From NCBI RefSeq assembly GCF_003203515.1, contig NZ_BGNG01000001.1, forward strand, positions 1-64,000: a DNA stretch of 64,000 nt, in the 5' to 3' direction. This document shows positions 42,996 through 52,380 of this stretch, in pieces. Source of the stretch: Glaciecola sp. KUL10 (lineage in GTDB: Bacteria > Pseudomonadota > Gammaproteobacteria > Enterobacterales > Alteromonadaceae). The notes beneath the pieces are model-generated. The model saw only the letters and a list, made by a program, of their open reading frames with translations, searched no databases and was not told the DNA's origin. Positions within the stretch are counted from its first letter, which is position 1, and every line of letters starts with the position of its first letter. The position numbers were made by a program, and so were the translations under genes.

Positions 42996-44537
42996 TTGTC
43001 AGAAATACTAAAAAACCACTCAATCGAACCTATATATTTTTACATAGCGGCAGGCGTACTTGCGCTTCTTCTGGTTGCACTTTCGTTTTTAATCATCAAG
43101 TTAGCTAATTTGTCTAAAGCTAATCAAACAGCAAATGACAACTTCGATGAAACAAATAAACAATTAAATGATGAACTAAATCTTCTGCAGTTTAAGTTAC
43201 AAACCCAGTCACAAGACAACCAATTTGTTCGTGAGCAACTAGTCAAAGCAGAGCAATTTATAAGTGACCAGAAGCAAGAATTTGAAACTCAAAAACACAA
43301 CATGCAATCGCTAATTTCTCAACATCAATTAAAGCTTGGGCGATTACAAGAGCAGGCGAATGAATTGAGTCGTCAACAAGATCAAAACGCAGAGTTAAGA
43401 TTTGAGCTGGACAGTATTAAGACGGAGCTTTTGCAGGCTCGTTCTGATCTGGAAGTCAAAACAGCTTCGTTTACACAAGAGCGCAAAGCGTTTGAAGAGA
43501 AGCTCTATATGCTCGAACAAGCAGAACAAAAATTGGGCGAACAATTCGAAAACCTTGCCAATCGAATATTTGAAAGCAAAGCAAAAGCCTTTACTGAAAA
43601 CAATGAAAAAGGAATAACTCAATTAGTCGCTCCGCTTAAGCATCAACTGGACGACTTTAAGCGACAGATAAATGAGCAACATATCAGAGAAGGGAAAGAT
43701 AGAGCATCTTTGAAATCGGAGATTTTAAGCTTACAAGCGCTCAATAAACAAATTACGCAAGAAGCTGCAGCCTTAACCAATGCGCTTAAAGGAGATAACA
43801 AGCAACAAGGAAACTGGGGTGAGCTTGTTTTAGAGCGCATATTGGATGAATCTGGCCTGCGTAAAGGGCATGAATATGAAACTCAAAAGTCGCTGTCGAA
43901 CGAAGCAGGTAAGCGTTATCAACCAGATGTTGTGGTTCATCTCCCTAATCAAAAAGACATTGTCATCGACTCTAAAGTTTCATTAAATGCATATGAACGC
44001 TATGTGAACTCTGATGATGAACAGGTTCAAAAAAGTGCATTAAAAGAACATATTGCTTCACTTAAAGGGCATATTAAAGGCCTGAGTAAGAAAGACTATC
44101 AAGCACTTGAAGGTATTCAAACATTGGATTACGTGTTGATGTTCGTACCAATAGAGACTGCGTTTATTTGTGCGGTTGAAAATGATTCAAGCTTGATCAA
44201 TTTGGCCTTAGACAATCAAATTATGTTAGTAAGCCCGACTAACCTGCTGGTTGCATTAAGAACAATAAACAATATCTGGCAATACGAATATCAAAATCAA
44301 AATGCGAATAAGATTGCTGAGCAAGCTAGAAAGTTGTACGAAAAGCTAGCCGGGTTTGTCACTGATATGGATAAAATGGGCAAGTCGCTAGAAAGTGCAA
44401 ATACATATTATGATGGCGCAATAAGTAAGCTTTCTAAGGGGCGCGGCAATTTACTTTCTCAAGCTGAAAAGTTTAAATCTCTAGGCGTTCAGCCGACTAA
44501 GAACATAGATGGGAAGTTTTTGGAGAGTGAGGATTAG
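42996..44537 (+). CDS. rmuC: DNA recombination protein RmuC
   Basis: A 513-residue membrane-anchored protein. One transmembrane helix (IYFYIAAGVLALLLVALSFL, residues ~13-32) is followed by ~190 residues of Gln/Glu-rich coiled coil and then the RmuC nuclease-like domain: QGNWGELVLERILDESGLRKG, YQPDVVVHLPNQKDIVIDSK (Asp and Lys of the PD-(D/E)xK-like core) and DYVLMFVPIETAF. RmuC limits DNA rearrangements such as inversions. The start is TTG 42996 with AAAGG eight bases upstream; no nearby in-frame ATG fits. The LexA box 50 bp upstream suggests DNA-damage control. Confidence 0.92.
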   Translation: MSEILKNHSIEPIYFYIAAGVLALLLVALSFLIIKLANLSKANQTANDNFDETNKQLNDELNLLQFKLQTQSQDNQFVREQLVKAEQFISDQKQEFETQKHNMQSLISQHQLKLGRLQEQANELSRQQDQNAELRFELDSIKTELLQARSDLEVKTASFTQERKAFEEKLYMLEQAEQKLGEQFENLANRIFESKAKAFTENNEKGITQLVAPLKHQLDDFKRQINEQHIREGKDRASLKSEILSLQALNKQITQEAAALTNALKGDNKQQGNWGELVLERILDESGLRKGHEYETQKSLSNEAGKRYQPDVVVHLPNQKDIVIDSKVSLNAYERYVNSDDEQVQKSALKEHIASLKGHIKGLSKKDYQALEGIQTLDYVLMFVPIETAFICAVENDSSLINLALDNQIMLVSPTNLLVALRTINNIWQYEYQNQNANKIAEQARKLYEKLAGFVTDMDKMGKSLESANTYYDGAISKLSKGRGNLLSQAEKFKSLGVQPTKNIDGKFLESED

Positions 44538-44671
44538 GTATGATTAAAATTAGGCAGCGAATGGATCTGTCATAAACCATCAGATTATTTATAGCTTTGT
44601 GTACTTCCGTGAAATTATGTTAATCTCCAAAAAAACATCAACATTTTAAAGTGTTAAAGGAATAACCTAAA

Positions 44672-45712
44672 GTGTATAAGCTTACCGTATCGTTTTTTAT
44701 GGCTCAGTTTGCCATGTTTTCGTCGTTAGATTCACAAGCATCTCAGTCTGAGTTTTTTTCTCCTCAAACACACATCATCAATGAAAAAAATTGCTTTAGA
44801 GCACCTTTTGATTCGTATGAATCATGGTTAGCCATGATCACCAAATCCTCTAAAAAACGCAGTAGCAATGAATTTGAATTATCTAATCGAATACATGGGT
44901 TCAAAACTAGGTTTCCTCAATCTGAGTATGAAAACTTCAAGAAAAATATCTCATGCGTAACGTTTCGCTATAAGGTCGATGGCATTTGGGTTGACGGTTA
45001 TGCAATCAAGCCCAAAGCAGTTAAAGACCTTCCCGTTATTGTGTATAACAGGGGCGGAAACGGACGTTATGGTTCGGTAGGTTTTGCTGCAATGATTGGC
45101 AGTTTAATGCCCTTGGCAAACGAGGGCTTTATCGTGATAGGTTCTCAATACCGTGGAAATCATCGAAAAAGCGAAGTTCAAGATGAGTTTGGTGGCGCTG
45201 ATGTTCAAGATGTACTTACTTTAATTGATAATCTTGAGTTTTTACATCATGCCGATCTTGAGCGAGTGGGACTCTATGGCAGTAGTCGAGGTGGCATGCA
45301 GTCTATGATGGTACTGCGTGAGAGAAGTAAACCATTAAAAGCGGTTGTTTTAAGCGCTGGTATCTATGATCTGGAAGCGCAATTAGCGTTTAGGCCAGAG
45401 ATGGAAAACGTCTACAAAAATCGCATACCAAACTATGAATCACAAAAATCCTCACAATTAAAAAAGCGTTCAGCTATTTATTGGTCAGATGAAATAGAGA
45501 CTAATTTGCCTATATTATTGCTTCATGGCGAACTAGATAAACGGGTGGATGTGTCAAATTCAATTAAACTGGCAGAAAAATTTGAAAAAAATGGTCGACC
45601 TTACAAATTAAGAATATTTGAGGGTGATAACCATTCGCTAACTAATAATAGAGAAGCAGCGAATACTGAGTTACTAAATTGGTTTGCCAATCATCTGAAA
45701 ATAGAAGAATGA
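44672..45712 (+). CDS. Secreted alpha/beta hydrolase (S9-like prolyl oligopeptidase fold)
   Basis: The 346-residue protein has a signal peptide (MYKLTVSFFMAQFAMFSSLDSQA, cut near residue 24) and an alpha/beta hydrolase domain. The nucleophile elbow is GLYGSSRGGMQSM near 204-216 (Ser), LHGELDKRVDVS near 283-294 gives the Asp, and FEGDNHSLTNN near 316-326 gives the His. The oxyanion-side YNRGGNGRYG precedes it. S9-type peptidase or esterase activity on an external substrate is inferred; no propeller domain is present. The start is GTG 44672 with AAAGGAAT upstream. Single-gene unit between rmuC and the GH16 gene. Confidence 0.82.
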   Translation: MYKLTVSFFMAQFAMFSSLDSQASQSEFFSPQTHIINEKNCFRAPFDSYESWLAMITKSSKKRSSNEFELSNRIHGFKTRFPQSEYENFKKNISCVTFRYKVDGIWVDGYAIKPKAVKDLPVIVYNRGGNGRYGSVGFAAMIGSLMPLANEGFIVIGSQYRGNHRKSEVQDEFGGADVQDVLTLIDNLEFLHHADLERVGLYGSSRGGMQSMMVLRERSKPLKAVVLSAGIYDLEAQLAFRPEMENVYKNRIPNYESQKSSQLKKRSAIYWSDEIETNLPILLLHGELDKRVDVSNSIKLAEKFEKNGRPYKLRIFEGDNHSLTNNREAANTELLNWFANHLKIEE

Positions 45713-46019
45713 GTTTCTTAGAAATCCAAATATTAATTAAAATCGGTAATTTTACTTCGAAAACTAATTACGGAATGTTAGTGCTCACGTTGAGTACATT
45801 ATTTTATGGATTGAGCTAAGCTGCTTTTAGTCACTTGTTTTATTTTTGGTTTAAGCAAAAATACTGGCGGTAAATAGTGTACTTTTCTGCTTATAAGAAT
45901 TAAGTGAACTAAAAGTCCCGTCTAACGCGATTTTATGCACTTTACCTCACATGACTTGTTAGTTTAGTTGTCAAGAGATAGGTTACTACTCATAAATTTA
46001 ACAAAATATTAAAGAAGTC
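45713..46019. other. Intergenic region with no recognisable gene
   Basis: 307 bp between the hydrolase and the GH16 gene. It is AT-rich, without a credible open frame or RNA gene. The last ~60 bp likely hold the GH16 promoter; I see no strong operator. Confidence 0.5.
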
Positions 46020-47669
46020 ATGCACACCAACCTTCATTTATTGTTTAACAACTTCCTGAATTCTCGCCAAATAAGCGCTTTTTTATGTCTATGCCTTTTT
46101 TCAAGCTGGTTGCATGCCGGCTGGGAACGCACTTGGATAGATGATTTCTCGGGTAACAGTGTCGAATGGAACAATTGGACTGCTCAAACAACTGCAAACT
46201 ACAACAATGAAGTGCAGTGTTATACCGATGATGAAAACTCTGACTTACGAAACTACGAAGTCTCAAATGGCACATTAAAAATAATCGCAAGGCGTCAACC
46301 AATCTCTTGTCCAGGACAAAATGGGCGTGCCCTCGATTGGACTTCAGGGCGGCTAAATAGCAAAGATAAAGCTGAATTTACCTTTGGTCGTATCGAAGCT
46401 CGTTTGCGATTTGATGAATTGCGAGCAGGTACATGGCCGGCATTTTGGATGCTGGAAAATCGTATCGCAGAACAGCCCATAAAGGGGGACAACGACACAG
46501 TAAACTGGCCCAACCCTGGGGCTGGCGAAATAGATATTTGGGAGTGGTATGGCGCAAATGGAAACAGTGTTATTACTAACTTTTTTAATGTGAACAACTG
46601 TGGAAGTGAAATTCGTTATAATTACCCGGGTGGCTCACCAGATGTGCAATCATTTAATATTTACGCCATTGAATACAATGCTAATAATATTGCGTTTTAC
46701 TTTAACGATACCTTAGTGGCTAGTCACGACTTGAGTAATTGCCCGCAATACGAAGAGCCTATGTTCCTACTTTTAAATGTTGCCATGGGAGGAAATATAG
46801 GCGGGCAAATTGATTCCAGTTTAGATAAAGCTACTTTAGAAGTCGATTATGTTGCACATTGCGTTCCTTCAGATAATAACCAACTATCTAACTGTAATGA
46901 GGCGACGCCACCGATAGCGGATGACGATAATGATGGCGTTAGCAATGTCAATGATCAATGTCCAAACACGCCTATCAATACGCCAGTCGATACCTTGGGG
47001 TGTCTACTAAGTACGATACCCACTTCAAGTGCACCCGACCCATTAAATGAGGTTGATACTGTTGTTTCCATTTTTAGTGAGCAATACCAAAATATAGAAG
47101 CAATAGACTATTTTCCAAACTGGGGGCAGGTTACTCAATTTGAATTACTTGAAGTAGACAATAATCCCACTCTTAATTACAAGAATATGAATTATCAAGG
47201 TATAGATTTTGAAGGGGCACCCCAAGATCTGACTGAAATGAATTATCTAAATCTCAATTACTGGACTCATAATTCAACCAAGCTCGAAGTTTTTGTAATT
47301 AGCCCTGGTCCCCGAGAAAACCCTGTGGAAATTGAAGTCAAACAGGGCGAGTGGCAAAGGTTATCAATACCTTTGAGTCAATACACTAGCCCTGATCTAT
47401 CATCGGTATTCCAATTGAAGTTTGAAGGCAATGGAAGTTTCTTTTTTGATAACATCTTCTTTAGTCAGCAAGCTAGTTTTTTTGAAGAGCAAGAAACACC
47501 ATTACCCACTGCCCCTGAAGCTAGTCAACCTTCTGATTCGGTTTCAAGTGATGAGCAAAGCACTGGTGGATCCCTTTCTTGGCCAGCGCTTATTATATTA
47601 GCTTTACTTTCGTTGAGGAGAATCATTGGCAGATATTATCCTACCTATGAATGTGCGCTTCACAAATAA
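46020..47669 (+). CDS. Secreted GH16 family glycoside hydrolase (laminarinase-like) with GlyGly-CTERM-like tail
   Basis: The 549-residue enzyme probably cuts beta-1,3- or mixed-linked glucans such as laminarin. The signal peptide ends at LHA-GWERTW (residue ~33). The GH16 catalytic motif is GEIDIWEWYG with Glu170, Asp172 and Glu175 as in ExDxxE. Other GH16 features are WTSGRLNSKDKAEFTFGRIE and FLLLNVAMGGNIGG. After residue ~290 come a thrombospondin type-3-like acidic linker (DDDNDGVSNVNDQCPNT), a carbohydrate-binding-like beta domain (LNLNYWTHNSTKLEVFV), and a Ser/Pro linker. It ends with GGSLSWPALIILALLSLRR, resembling a GlyGly-CTERM sorting tail for rhombosortase, plus ~15 extra residues. 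The last 66 bp overlap the convergent acyltransferase gene. Confidence 0.88.
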   Translation: MHTNLHLLFNNFLNSRQISAFLCLCLFSSWLHAGWERTWIDDFSGNSVEWNNWTAQTTANYNNEVQCYTDDENSDLRNYEVSNGTLKIIARRQPISCPGQNGRALDWTSGRLNSKDKAEFTFGRIEARLRFDELRAGTWPAFWMLENRIAEQPIKGDNDTVNWPNPGAGEIDIWEWYGANGNSVITNFFNVNNCGSEIRYNYPGGSPDVQSFNIYAIEYNANNIAFYFNDTLVASHDLSNCPQYEEPMFLLLNVAMGGNIGGQIDSSLDKATLEVDYVAHCVPSDNNQLSNCNEATPPIADDDNDGVSNVNDQCPNTPINTPVDTLGCLLSTIPTSSAPDPLNEVDTVVSIFSEQYQNIEAIDYFPNWGQVTQFELLEVDNNPTLNYKNMNYQGIDFEGAPQDLTEMNYLNLNYWTHNSTKLEVFVISPGPRENPVEIEVKQGEWQRLSIPLSQYTSPDLSSVFQLKFEGNGSFFFDNIFFSQQASFFEEQETPLPTAPEASQPSDSVSSDEQSTGGSLSWPALIILALLSLRRIIGRYYPTYECALHK

Positions 47670-48794
47670 TTGATACATCAATAAAGAAATACCAAGGGTT
47701 AGGGACAGTATCGAAACTAATTTTACTAACCAGTGAAGCTGTATTTCGGCAAAGAATATTTGTAGATAAATCACCAAAGGTAAGTGGATTAAATATAGCC
47801 AATATGACGCATCTGCAAAATACTTAACTATTTTATTGGGCTCGGAAAAGAAGACCTTAAAGATGCCAAATATGAGCGTTATTAAGCCCCACAACATGAT
47901 CGCATAAGCAAACAAAAATGCAGATTTAAGCATAGTAAAGTGAGCGTGTGAGACATTCATTTCATATTTTGACAAGAGTATAGCCGACACAATACCACCT
48001 AAACTAAGCAGGATCTTTTGTGCAGAGAGAGTGCTTAAGTTTTCTACGTAGGTGGGGTTGCGCTGCAAATACCAGCCAAAGGTAAAACAAGCTCCGTACA
48101 ATATAAAAACAGGAAGTACAGGTACAAGCGATTTATCCGGCGTGTCGATTCCCCAGTTTTGCATAAACCATAACGCTCCGATTGTGGGGATGGCTAAAAA
48201 TAGCGGCGACCATGATGATTTACTGACAAAATCAACTGAACTATCAATTATTTTGGTTAAATAATATTTACTTTGAGTGCGTTGCTCAAAAAGCTTGCTA
48301 ATGAAAACAACAGTTAGCGTAATCAACAATAGATAATACAAAAACCATAGATGAGTACCAATCAGGAAATGTGCGGGTAGGTCTAATAAGCTTGCAAAGC
48401 CTGTTTTTAATCCATTTAGAATATTTGCTTCACCTCGCATACTTTCGGCGCCAATTACCCATCCTGATACAAGAAGCGGTCTCAACAAAAACCAACCAAT
48501 TAGCAAAGGAATAGCAATTTTAATTGCACGAGATTTTAGAAAAACCTGTAGTCCCTTCTTCTTAAAAGCCATGCGACTAAAATAACCTGCTATTAGGAAA
48601 AATAGGGCCATTCGGAAAGAATGACTGATCAAAACAAATGGCGGTATGGCTTCACTCGTATTTATATCCATTACTGCCCAGCCTATATAGATGGGCATGA
48701 ATGACAAACTTGCATGAAAAACAAGGCCTAAGATCAATGCAAACGCTCTCACAGCATCCAAGTAGTATAGTCTTGTTTGAATTTGATTTTGCAT
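47604..48794 (-). CDS. Acyltransferase family 3 membrane protein (OpgC-like)
   Basis: A 396-residue integral membrane protein with about ten spans. The N-terminal RLYYLDAVRAFALILGLVFH (residues 8-27) is the acyltransferase-3 signature with the DxxR and His motif, and RMALFFLIAGYFSRM near 61-75 follows. WLYLIHLPLVIYLQIFFAE near 337-355 is the usual last segment. This family O-acylates sugars or glucans; OpgC, its closest relative by style, succinylates periplasmic glucans. The CIA30 gene lies 26 bp upstream on the same strand, suggesting one operon. The 3' end overlaps the GH16 gene by 66 bp on the other strand. Confidence 0.85.
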   Translation of the reverse strand: MQNQIQTRLYYLDAVRAFALILGLVFHASLSFMPIYIGWAVMDINTSEAIPPFVLISHSFRMALFFLIAGYFSRMAFKKKGLQVFLKSRAIKIAIPLLIGWFLLRPLLVSGWVIGAESMRGEANILNGLKTGFASLLDLPAHFLIGTHLWFLYYLLLITLTVVFISKLFEQRTQSKYYLTKIIDSSVDFVSKSSWSPLFLAIPTIGALWFMQNWGIDTPDKSLVPVLPVFILYGACFTFGWYLQRNPTYVENLSTLSAQKILLSLGGIVSAILLSKYEMNVSHAHFTMLKSAFLFAYAIMLWGLITLIFGIFKVFFSEPNKIVKYFADASYWLYLIHLPLVIYLQIFFAEIQLHWLVKLVSILSLTLGISLLMYQLFVKRTFIGRIISANDSPQRK

Positions 48795-48820
48795 GTCAAT
48801 TTATCCCATCATTGAAGGGT

Positions 48821-49438
48821 TTAGTAAAAGCTGAGTTCATCTATTTCATAGCTAAAAGGTGCTTTTTGAAGGCTGAATGCCACAAGACTGATACTATTTA
48901 TGCTTTGCTTATTTAGCGTAATTTGTTCTGACCACGTCCGTTTCATTGAATCAAATGGTATTTTCACCTCATGAAATTTGCCATCAGTTGGCGTTGCAAT
49001 CACTGCAGAATGATAGTCAAAATTAGTAATTTCGGTACTGTTTGCTGAAACAGAAAGTTGCCCATGATTAACTTTTATTAACAGACGAATTCCTTTGTAA
49101 GCACTTGTATCAACAGCTTTTCCTTCTGGATCAAGCAGTAATATCGCACTGGCCCATCCAATCTGGCCTCGTGGTGGCTCAATCGTGCCTTTTAGATGCA
49201 TGACTCCATTATTTACTTGAGCGGCAGCAGTTGTCTTCCCACCAACCATTTTGTCGTCCATGATTTGTCTGGGTAAACCTAAGCTGTTGTTAAGGCTATT
49301 TGAAAAATCGTCTACTAAGGTGATGTCTGTTTTTGCATTCGAGCAAAATGAAAGCATGATCAAAGCAATACTGCTGACAATAACGAATAGACGTTTCTTT
49401 TGACTATTTGAACTAAAAATAGATAGTAACTGTGTCAT
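48821..49438 (-). CDS. Exported CIA30-like beta-sandwich protein
   Basis: A 205-residue protein with an N-terminal hydrophobic leader (RLFVIVSSIALIMLSFCSNA, residues ~16-35) that may be a signal peptide. The rest resembles the CIA30 (complex I intermediate-associated protein 30) beta-sandwich: VDDFSNSLNNSLGLPRQIMDDKMVGGK, then AILLLDPEGKAVDTSAYKGIRLLIK and FHEVKIPFDSMKRTW. In bacteria such domains often bind carbohydrate or sit next to sugar-related genes; function is not known here. It precedes the acyltransferase gene in a likely two-gene operon and is divergent from the sigma factor. Confidence 0.75.
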   Translation of the reverse strand: MTQLLSIFSSNSQKKRLFVIVSSIALIMLSFCSNAKTDITLVDDFSNSLNNSLGLPRQIMDDKMVGGKTTAAAQVNNGVMHLKGTIEPPRGQIGWASAILLLDPEGKAVDTSAYKGIRLLIKVNHGQLSVSANSTEITNFDYHSAVIATPTDGKFHEVKIPFDSMKRTWSEQITLNKQSINSISLVAFSLQKAPFSYEIDELSFY

Positions 49439-49534
49439 TTGTTTTCCTTTATTAAATTAATGATCTGCGCACTTGAAAGGGAATAAAACATTCGATTCAA
49501 AGTGCGATTAGTAGGTAAGTGACAAGATTGATTA

Positions 49535-49609
49535 AAAAGGTGACAAAACCATTCAAATTAGACTCAAATACAAAAAGAATGTTTTTTTCAATAAACTGTG
49601 TCACCTTTT
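49535..49609 (+). promoter_or_regulatory. Inverted repeat in the divergent promoter of the sigma-factor gene
   Basis: AAAAGGTGACA (49535-49545) and TGTCACCTTTT (49599-49609) are perfect 11-bp complements separated by 53 bp. A related GTAAGTGACA lies at 49515-49524. They are 50-120 bp before the sigma gene. This could be a two-site operator or autoregulated promoter elements. Confidence 0.55.
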
Positions 49610-49658
49610 AAGCGGTGGGGTACACCTATTGATTATTCGTATGAAGGAATAAGCAAAA

Positions 49659-51269
49659 ATGACAGTTTTTAAACAGCGAAAATCAATTGAAGCAACCGAC
49701 GATACAAGCTTGGTAATGACCTCACTTGGTGGTGATAGAGATGCTTTTTGTATGGTTGTATCCAAATATCAAAACCTATTGTGTTCGCTAGCTTATGCCT
49801 CTATCGGAGATATCAAGCAAAGTGAAGATTTGGCGCAAGAAGTGTTTGTAGAGGCATGGCAAAAGTTAGATACGCTTCGCGATCCTGAAAAGCTTAGGCC
49901 ATGGTTATGCGGCATCTTGCGTTTTAAAATAAGCCATTATCTTCGTAAACAGAAAAAACAGCCTCTCACAGCTGCTCAAGATATAGATGCACAAATTACC
50001 GAGGATTTTTCTAATATTGATTTAGAAAATAACGCTATCAAAGATCAACAAGAAAGTTTGTTATGGAATACGCTAAGTAATATCGATATTACTTATAGAG
50101 AACCTTTGGTTTTGTTTTATCGAGAACAACAATCAGTTGAATATGTTGCCAATGAGCTAGATCTAACTATAGGGACGGCTAAGCAACGTTTATCCCGTGG
50201 CAGAGCTATGTTAAAGAAAGCCATGATGGGATTGGTCGAAGAGACACTCGAGAAAACCAAACCAGGAGCAGCGTTTACAACCGCAGTTGCTTTTGCGCTT
50301 GAAGATGTTACTAAGTCAGCAGCCGCTGCTGCCTTAGGAGCGACATCAATAAAAACAAGTTCTCTTTTTAAAATGGGCTTCATTGCTACTTTTCTTGCAT
50401 CCATTTCTGGATTTATTAGCTTGTTTTTTGGTTTGCGCGCGAGCCTTTATCAATCTAGAACAAATAACGAAAGAAAGCTAACGATTAAACTCGTTTCCTC
50501 GTTTTTACTCATTGCAGTGATATTTGTTGCGGGCATGTATGCATTAAAACATATAGCGATGACTGATCATGAAAACCGGATCCTATACACCCTAATAGCT
50601 CAAGCTTTAATTTTACTTTTTGTGATTTGCTATTTTTTGATGACATCTGTGGGATTCAAGCGTGTTCGTACCTTACGAGCACATGAGAGAATTTTTCATC
50701 CCGAGGCATTCAAAAGAGAAATAGATCAAATATCATCGAAAAAGCGAGTTTACAAAAGTCGATTGGTTTTATTCGGCCTACCGTTGTTTCACTTTCAATT
50801 AGGTGCGCCAGAACAGGGTGATGAGCCTACAATTGGATGGGTTGCCGGAGGGGTGAAAGCATATGGTGCTCTGTTTGCTTGGGGAGGGGTGGCTGTTGCG
50901 CCGATTAGCGTGGGCATCATTTCTTTTGGTGTTATTTCTATCGGTGCTGTTGGTGTCGGTGTCTTAAGCTTAAGTACGGTCGCTATTGGGGTAATTGGCT
51001 TTGGTCTGACAGCAGTTGCCTATAAGGCCTATTCCTCTATTTCTTCATTAGGATGGGAAAGTGCATTTAGCAATGGCTTTTCAATCGCACATGATGCTGC
51101 TATCGGGCCGATATCTTATGCAAAAGAAGTAAACAATGAACTTGCCTATCAGTTAGCAAATTTCGACGTTTTCAGTCAGCACTATCAAATGGCGTTGATG
51201 TTGATTGTGGTGCTTGTTGTTCTCCCTTCGTACTGGCACTTTAATCACGTGCGTCAACTAATGAAATAG
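49659..51269 (+). CDS. ECF-type sigma factor fused to a C-terminal membrane domain
   Basis: The 536-residue protein starts as an ECF sigma-70 factor: region 2 (RDAFCMVVSKYQNLLCSLAY, SEDLAQEVFVEAWQKLDTL, RPWLCGILRFKISHYLRK) and region 4 (REPLVLFYREQQSVEYVANE, LTIGTAKQRLSRGRAML) occupy residues ~25-195. The remaining ~340 residues are membrane-like, with three hydrophobic helices (~240-265, 278-300, 310-332), a Gly-rich run with an I-S-x-G periodicity (about 405-450), and a final helix near 515-530. Normal ECF factors are ~180-200 residues and soluble, their anti-sigma being a separate gene. Here no anti-sigma gene is adjacent, so the membrane part may do that job in cis. This is inference. Confidence 0.85.
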   Translation: MTVFKQRKSIEATDDTSLVMTSLGGDRDAFCMVVSKYQNLLCSLAYASIGDIKQSEDLAQEVFVEAWQKLDTLRDPEKLRPWLCGILRFKISHYLRKQKKQPLTAAQDIDAQITEDFSNIDLENNAIKDQQESLLWNTLSNIDITYREPLVLFYREQQSVEYVANELDLTIGTAKQRLSRGRAMLKKAMMGLVEETLEKTKPGAAFTTAVAFALEDVTKSAAAAALGATSIKTSSLFKMGFIATFLASISGFISLFFGLRASLYQSRTNNERKLTIKLVSSFLLIAVIFVAGMYALKHIAMTDHENRILYTLIAQALILLFVICYFLMTSVGFKRVRTLRAHERIFHPEAFKREIDQISSKKRVYKSRLVLFGLPLFHFQLGAPEQGDEPTIGWVAGGVKAYGALFAWGGVAVAPISVGIISFGVISIGAVGVGVLSLSTVAIGVIGFGLTAVAYKAYSSISSLGWESAFSNGFSIAHDAAIGPISYAKEVNNELAYQLANFDVFSQHYQMALMLIVVLVVLPSYWHFNHVRQLMK

Positions 51270-51311
51270 TTAAAACTGAATTAAGGAAGTATTAATTTCT
51301 AGTTCTTTAGC

Positions 51312-52373
51312 TTATCGCAAAACTGGGAGTTCAATACCATCAAAAGTAAGTAGCTCTTGATATTCTTCCTGATTGATATCAAAGCTACTGACCAATACTT
51401 TGATAGCATTCTCTTGTAAAGGGTGACCTTGGCTTCTGGCAAGGGCGAATAGTGTCTCTTTAGTTGCTTGTGACTTTTCAATTTGTCCAAGCTCGATAAA
51501 GTCTAGTACGATGGATTGCCTGTTAATGTCGATACTATCATCTTGCAATGTATTCAAAGCCAACTCTGTTCGGCTTTGACTGTCAGAAAAACGAAGGGTC
51601 TGACCGAATAAATAATTTGCCTTGCCTTGATCTTCATTGCTTAGTTGCATTTGTGATAGTTGTGCTAGCACTGCTTGATTTTCGTTTTGCGTAAGTTGAA
51701 AAGGCATAAGCATATCCAATGCATAGAGTCGCTGCTCGCTGAGTTCTCCGTACAATGCAATGTTTTTTAGCCCGTTTGTTATTGATTCATTTGTAAGACC
51801 TGTACGGCCTACAATTTCTAAAAACTGTTGGTTACCTTTTTCATTTGAATAGTCTAACGATTGCAGGGCTAGTTGCGTCAATGCGTTTACTCCTTGTTTA
51901 TCGGGTAAACCTTGTAGAATTGAAACGATCACATAACTTTCGTTGCTATCGGTTGCAAGTGTTTCAAAGTGCTCTGAAATTATCGCAATGTCAGTAGGGT
52001 TATCGATCAGACGCTGTCGAATTTCGTCAATTTTACTGCCGTAAAGCCTATAGTCTGAACTAGAATGTTGCAGTGATATAAGTTCCGAAAACAAATCAAC
52101 GATGTCGTTGCTTATATTTGTATTGTTTTGTGTTTCAATTAACTCATCGACTTCAAGCGCATTAGTTTCGAGAGCATTTGCAGGTGTATCTAATGCATCT
52201 GTTGCAACTTCATGTGTTTGCGTGATGCCCAGCGCGCTCTCATGAGTATCAGAGTTTGATGTAGATATCGTATTTGTTGATAACCGTGGTTTACTATCTG
52301 AAACCCCTAACTTATAGCCTAAGTAAAAACTTAGGCATAAAGCGATAACGACAAACAAAACTCTAAGATACAC
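51312..52373 (-). CDS. Signal-anchored helical-repeat protein, unknown
   Basis: A 353-residue protein with one N-terminal hydrophobic segment (LRVLFVVIALCLSFYLGYKLG, residues 3-23), a Thr/Ser/Asn-rich linker to residue ~75, and a helical domain with loosely repeated patterns (for example QGVNALTQLALQSLDYS and LFALARSQGHPLQENAIKVL) that recall HEAT-like or armadillo-like repeats. No catalytic motif is seen and I do not recognise the family. It lies 7 bp downstream of yhfA on the same strand and so may be its operon partner. Repeats of this sort usually mediate protein contacts. Confidence 0.6.
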   Translation of the reverse strand: MYLRVLFVVIALCLSFYLGYKLGVSDSKPRLSTNTISTSNSDTHESALGITQTHEVATDALDTPANALETNALEVDELIETQNNTNISNDIVDLFSELISLQHSSSDYRLYGSKIDEIRQRLIDNPTDIAIISEHFETLATDSNESYVIVSILQGLPDKQGVNALTQLALQSLDYSNEKGNQQFLEIVGRTGLTNESITNGLKNIALYGELSEQRLYALDMLMPFQLTQNENQAVLAQLSQMQLSNEDQGKANYLFGQTLRFSDSQSRTELALNTLQDDSIDINRQSIVLDFIELGQIEKSQATKETLFALARSQGHPLQENAIKVLVSSFDINQEEYQELLTFDGIELPVLR

Positions 52374-52380
52374 GCTTTAC

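Noticed and set aside
44672-51269. Polysaccharide utilisation locus
   Set aside because: No TonB receptor, SusD-like protein, transporter or second carbohydrate enzyme is present, only one GH16 gene.
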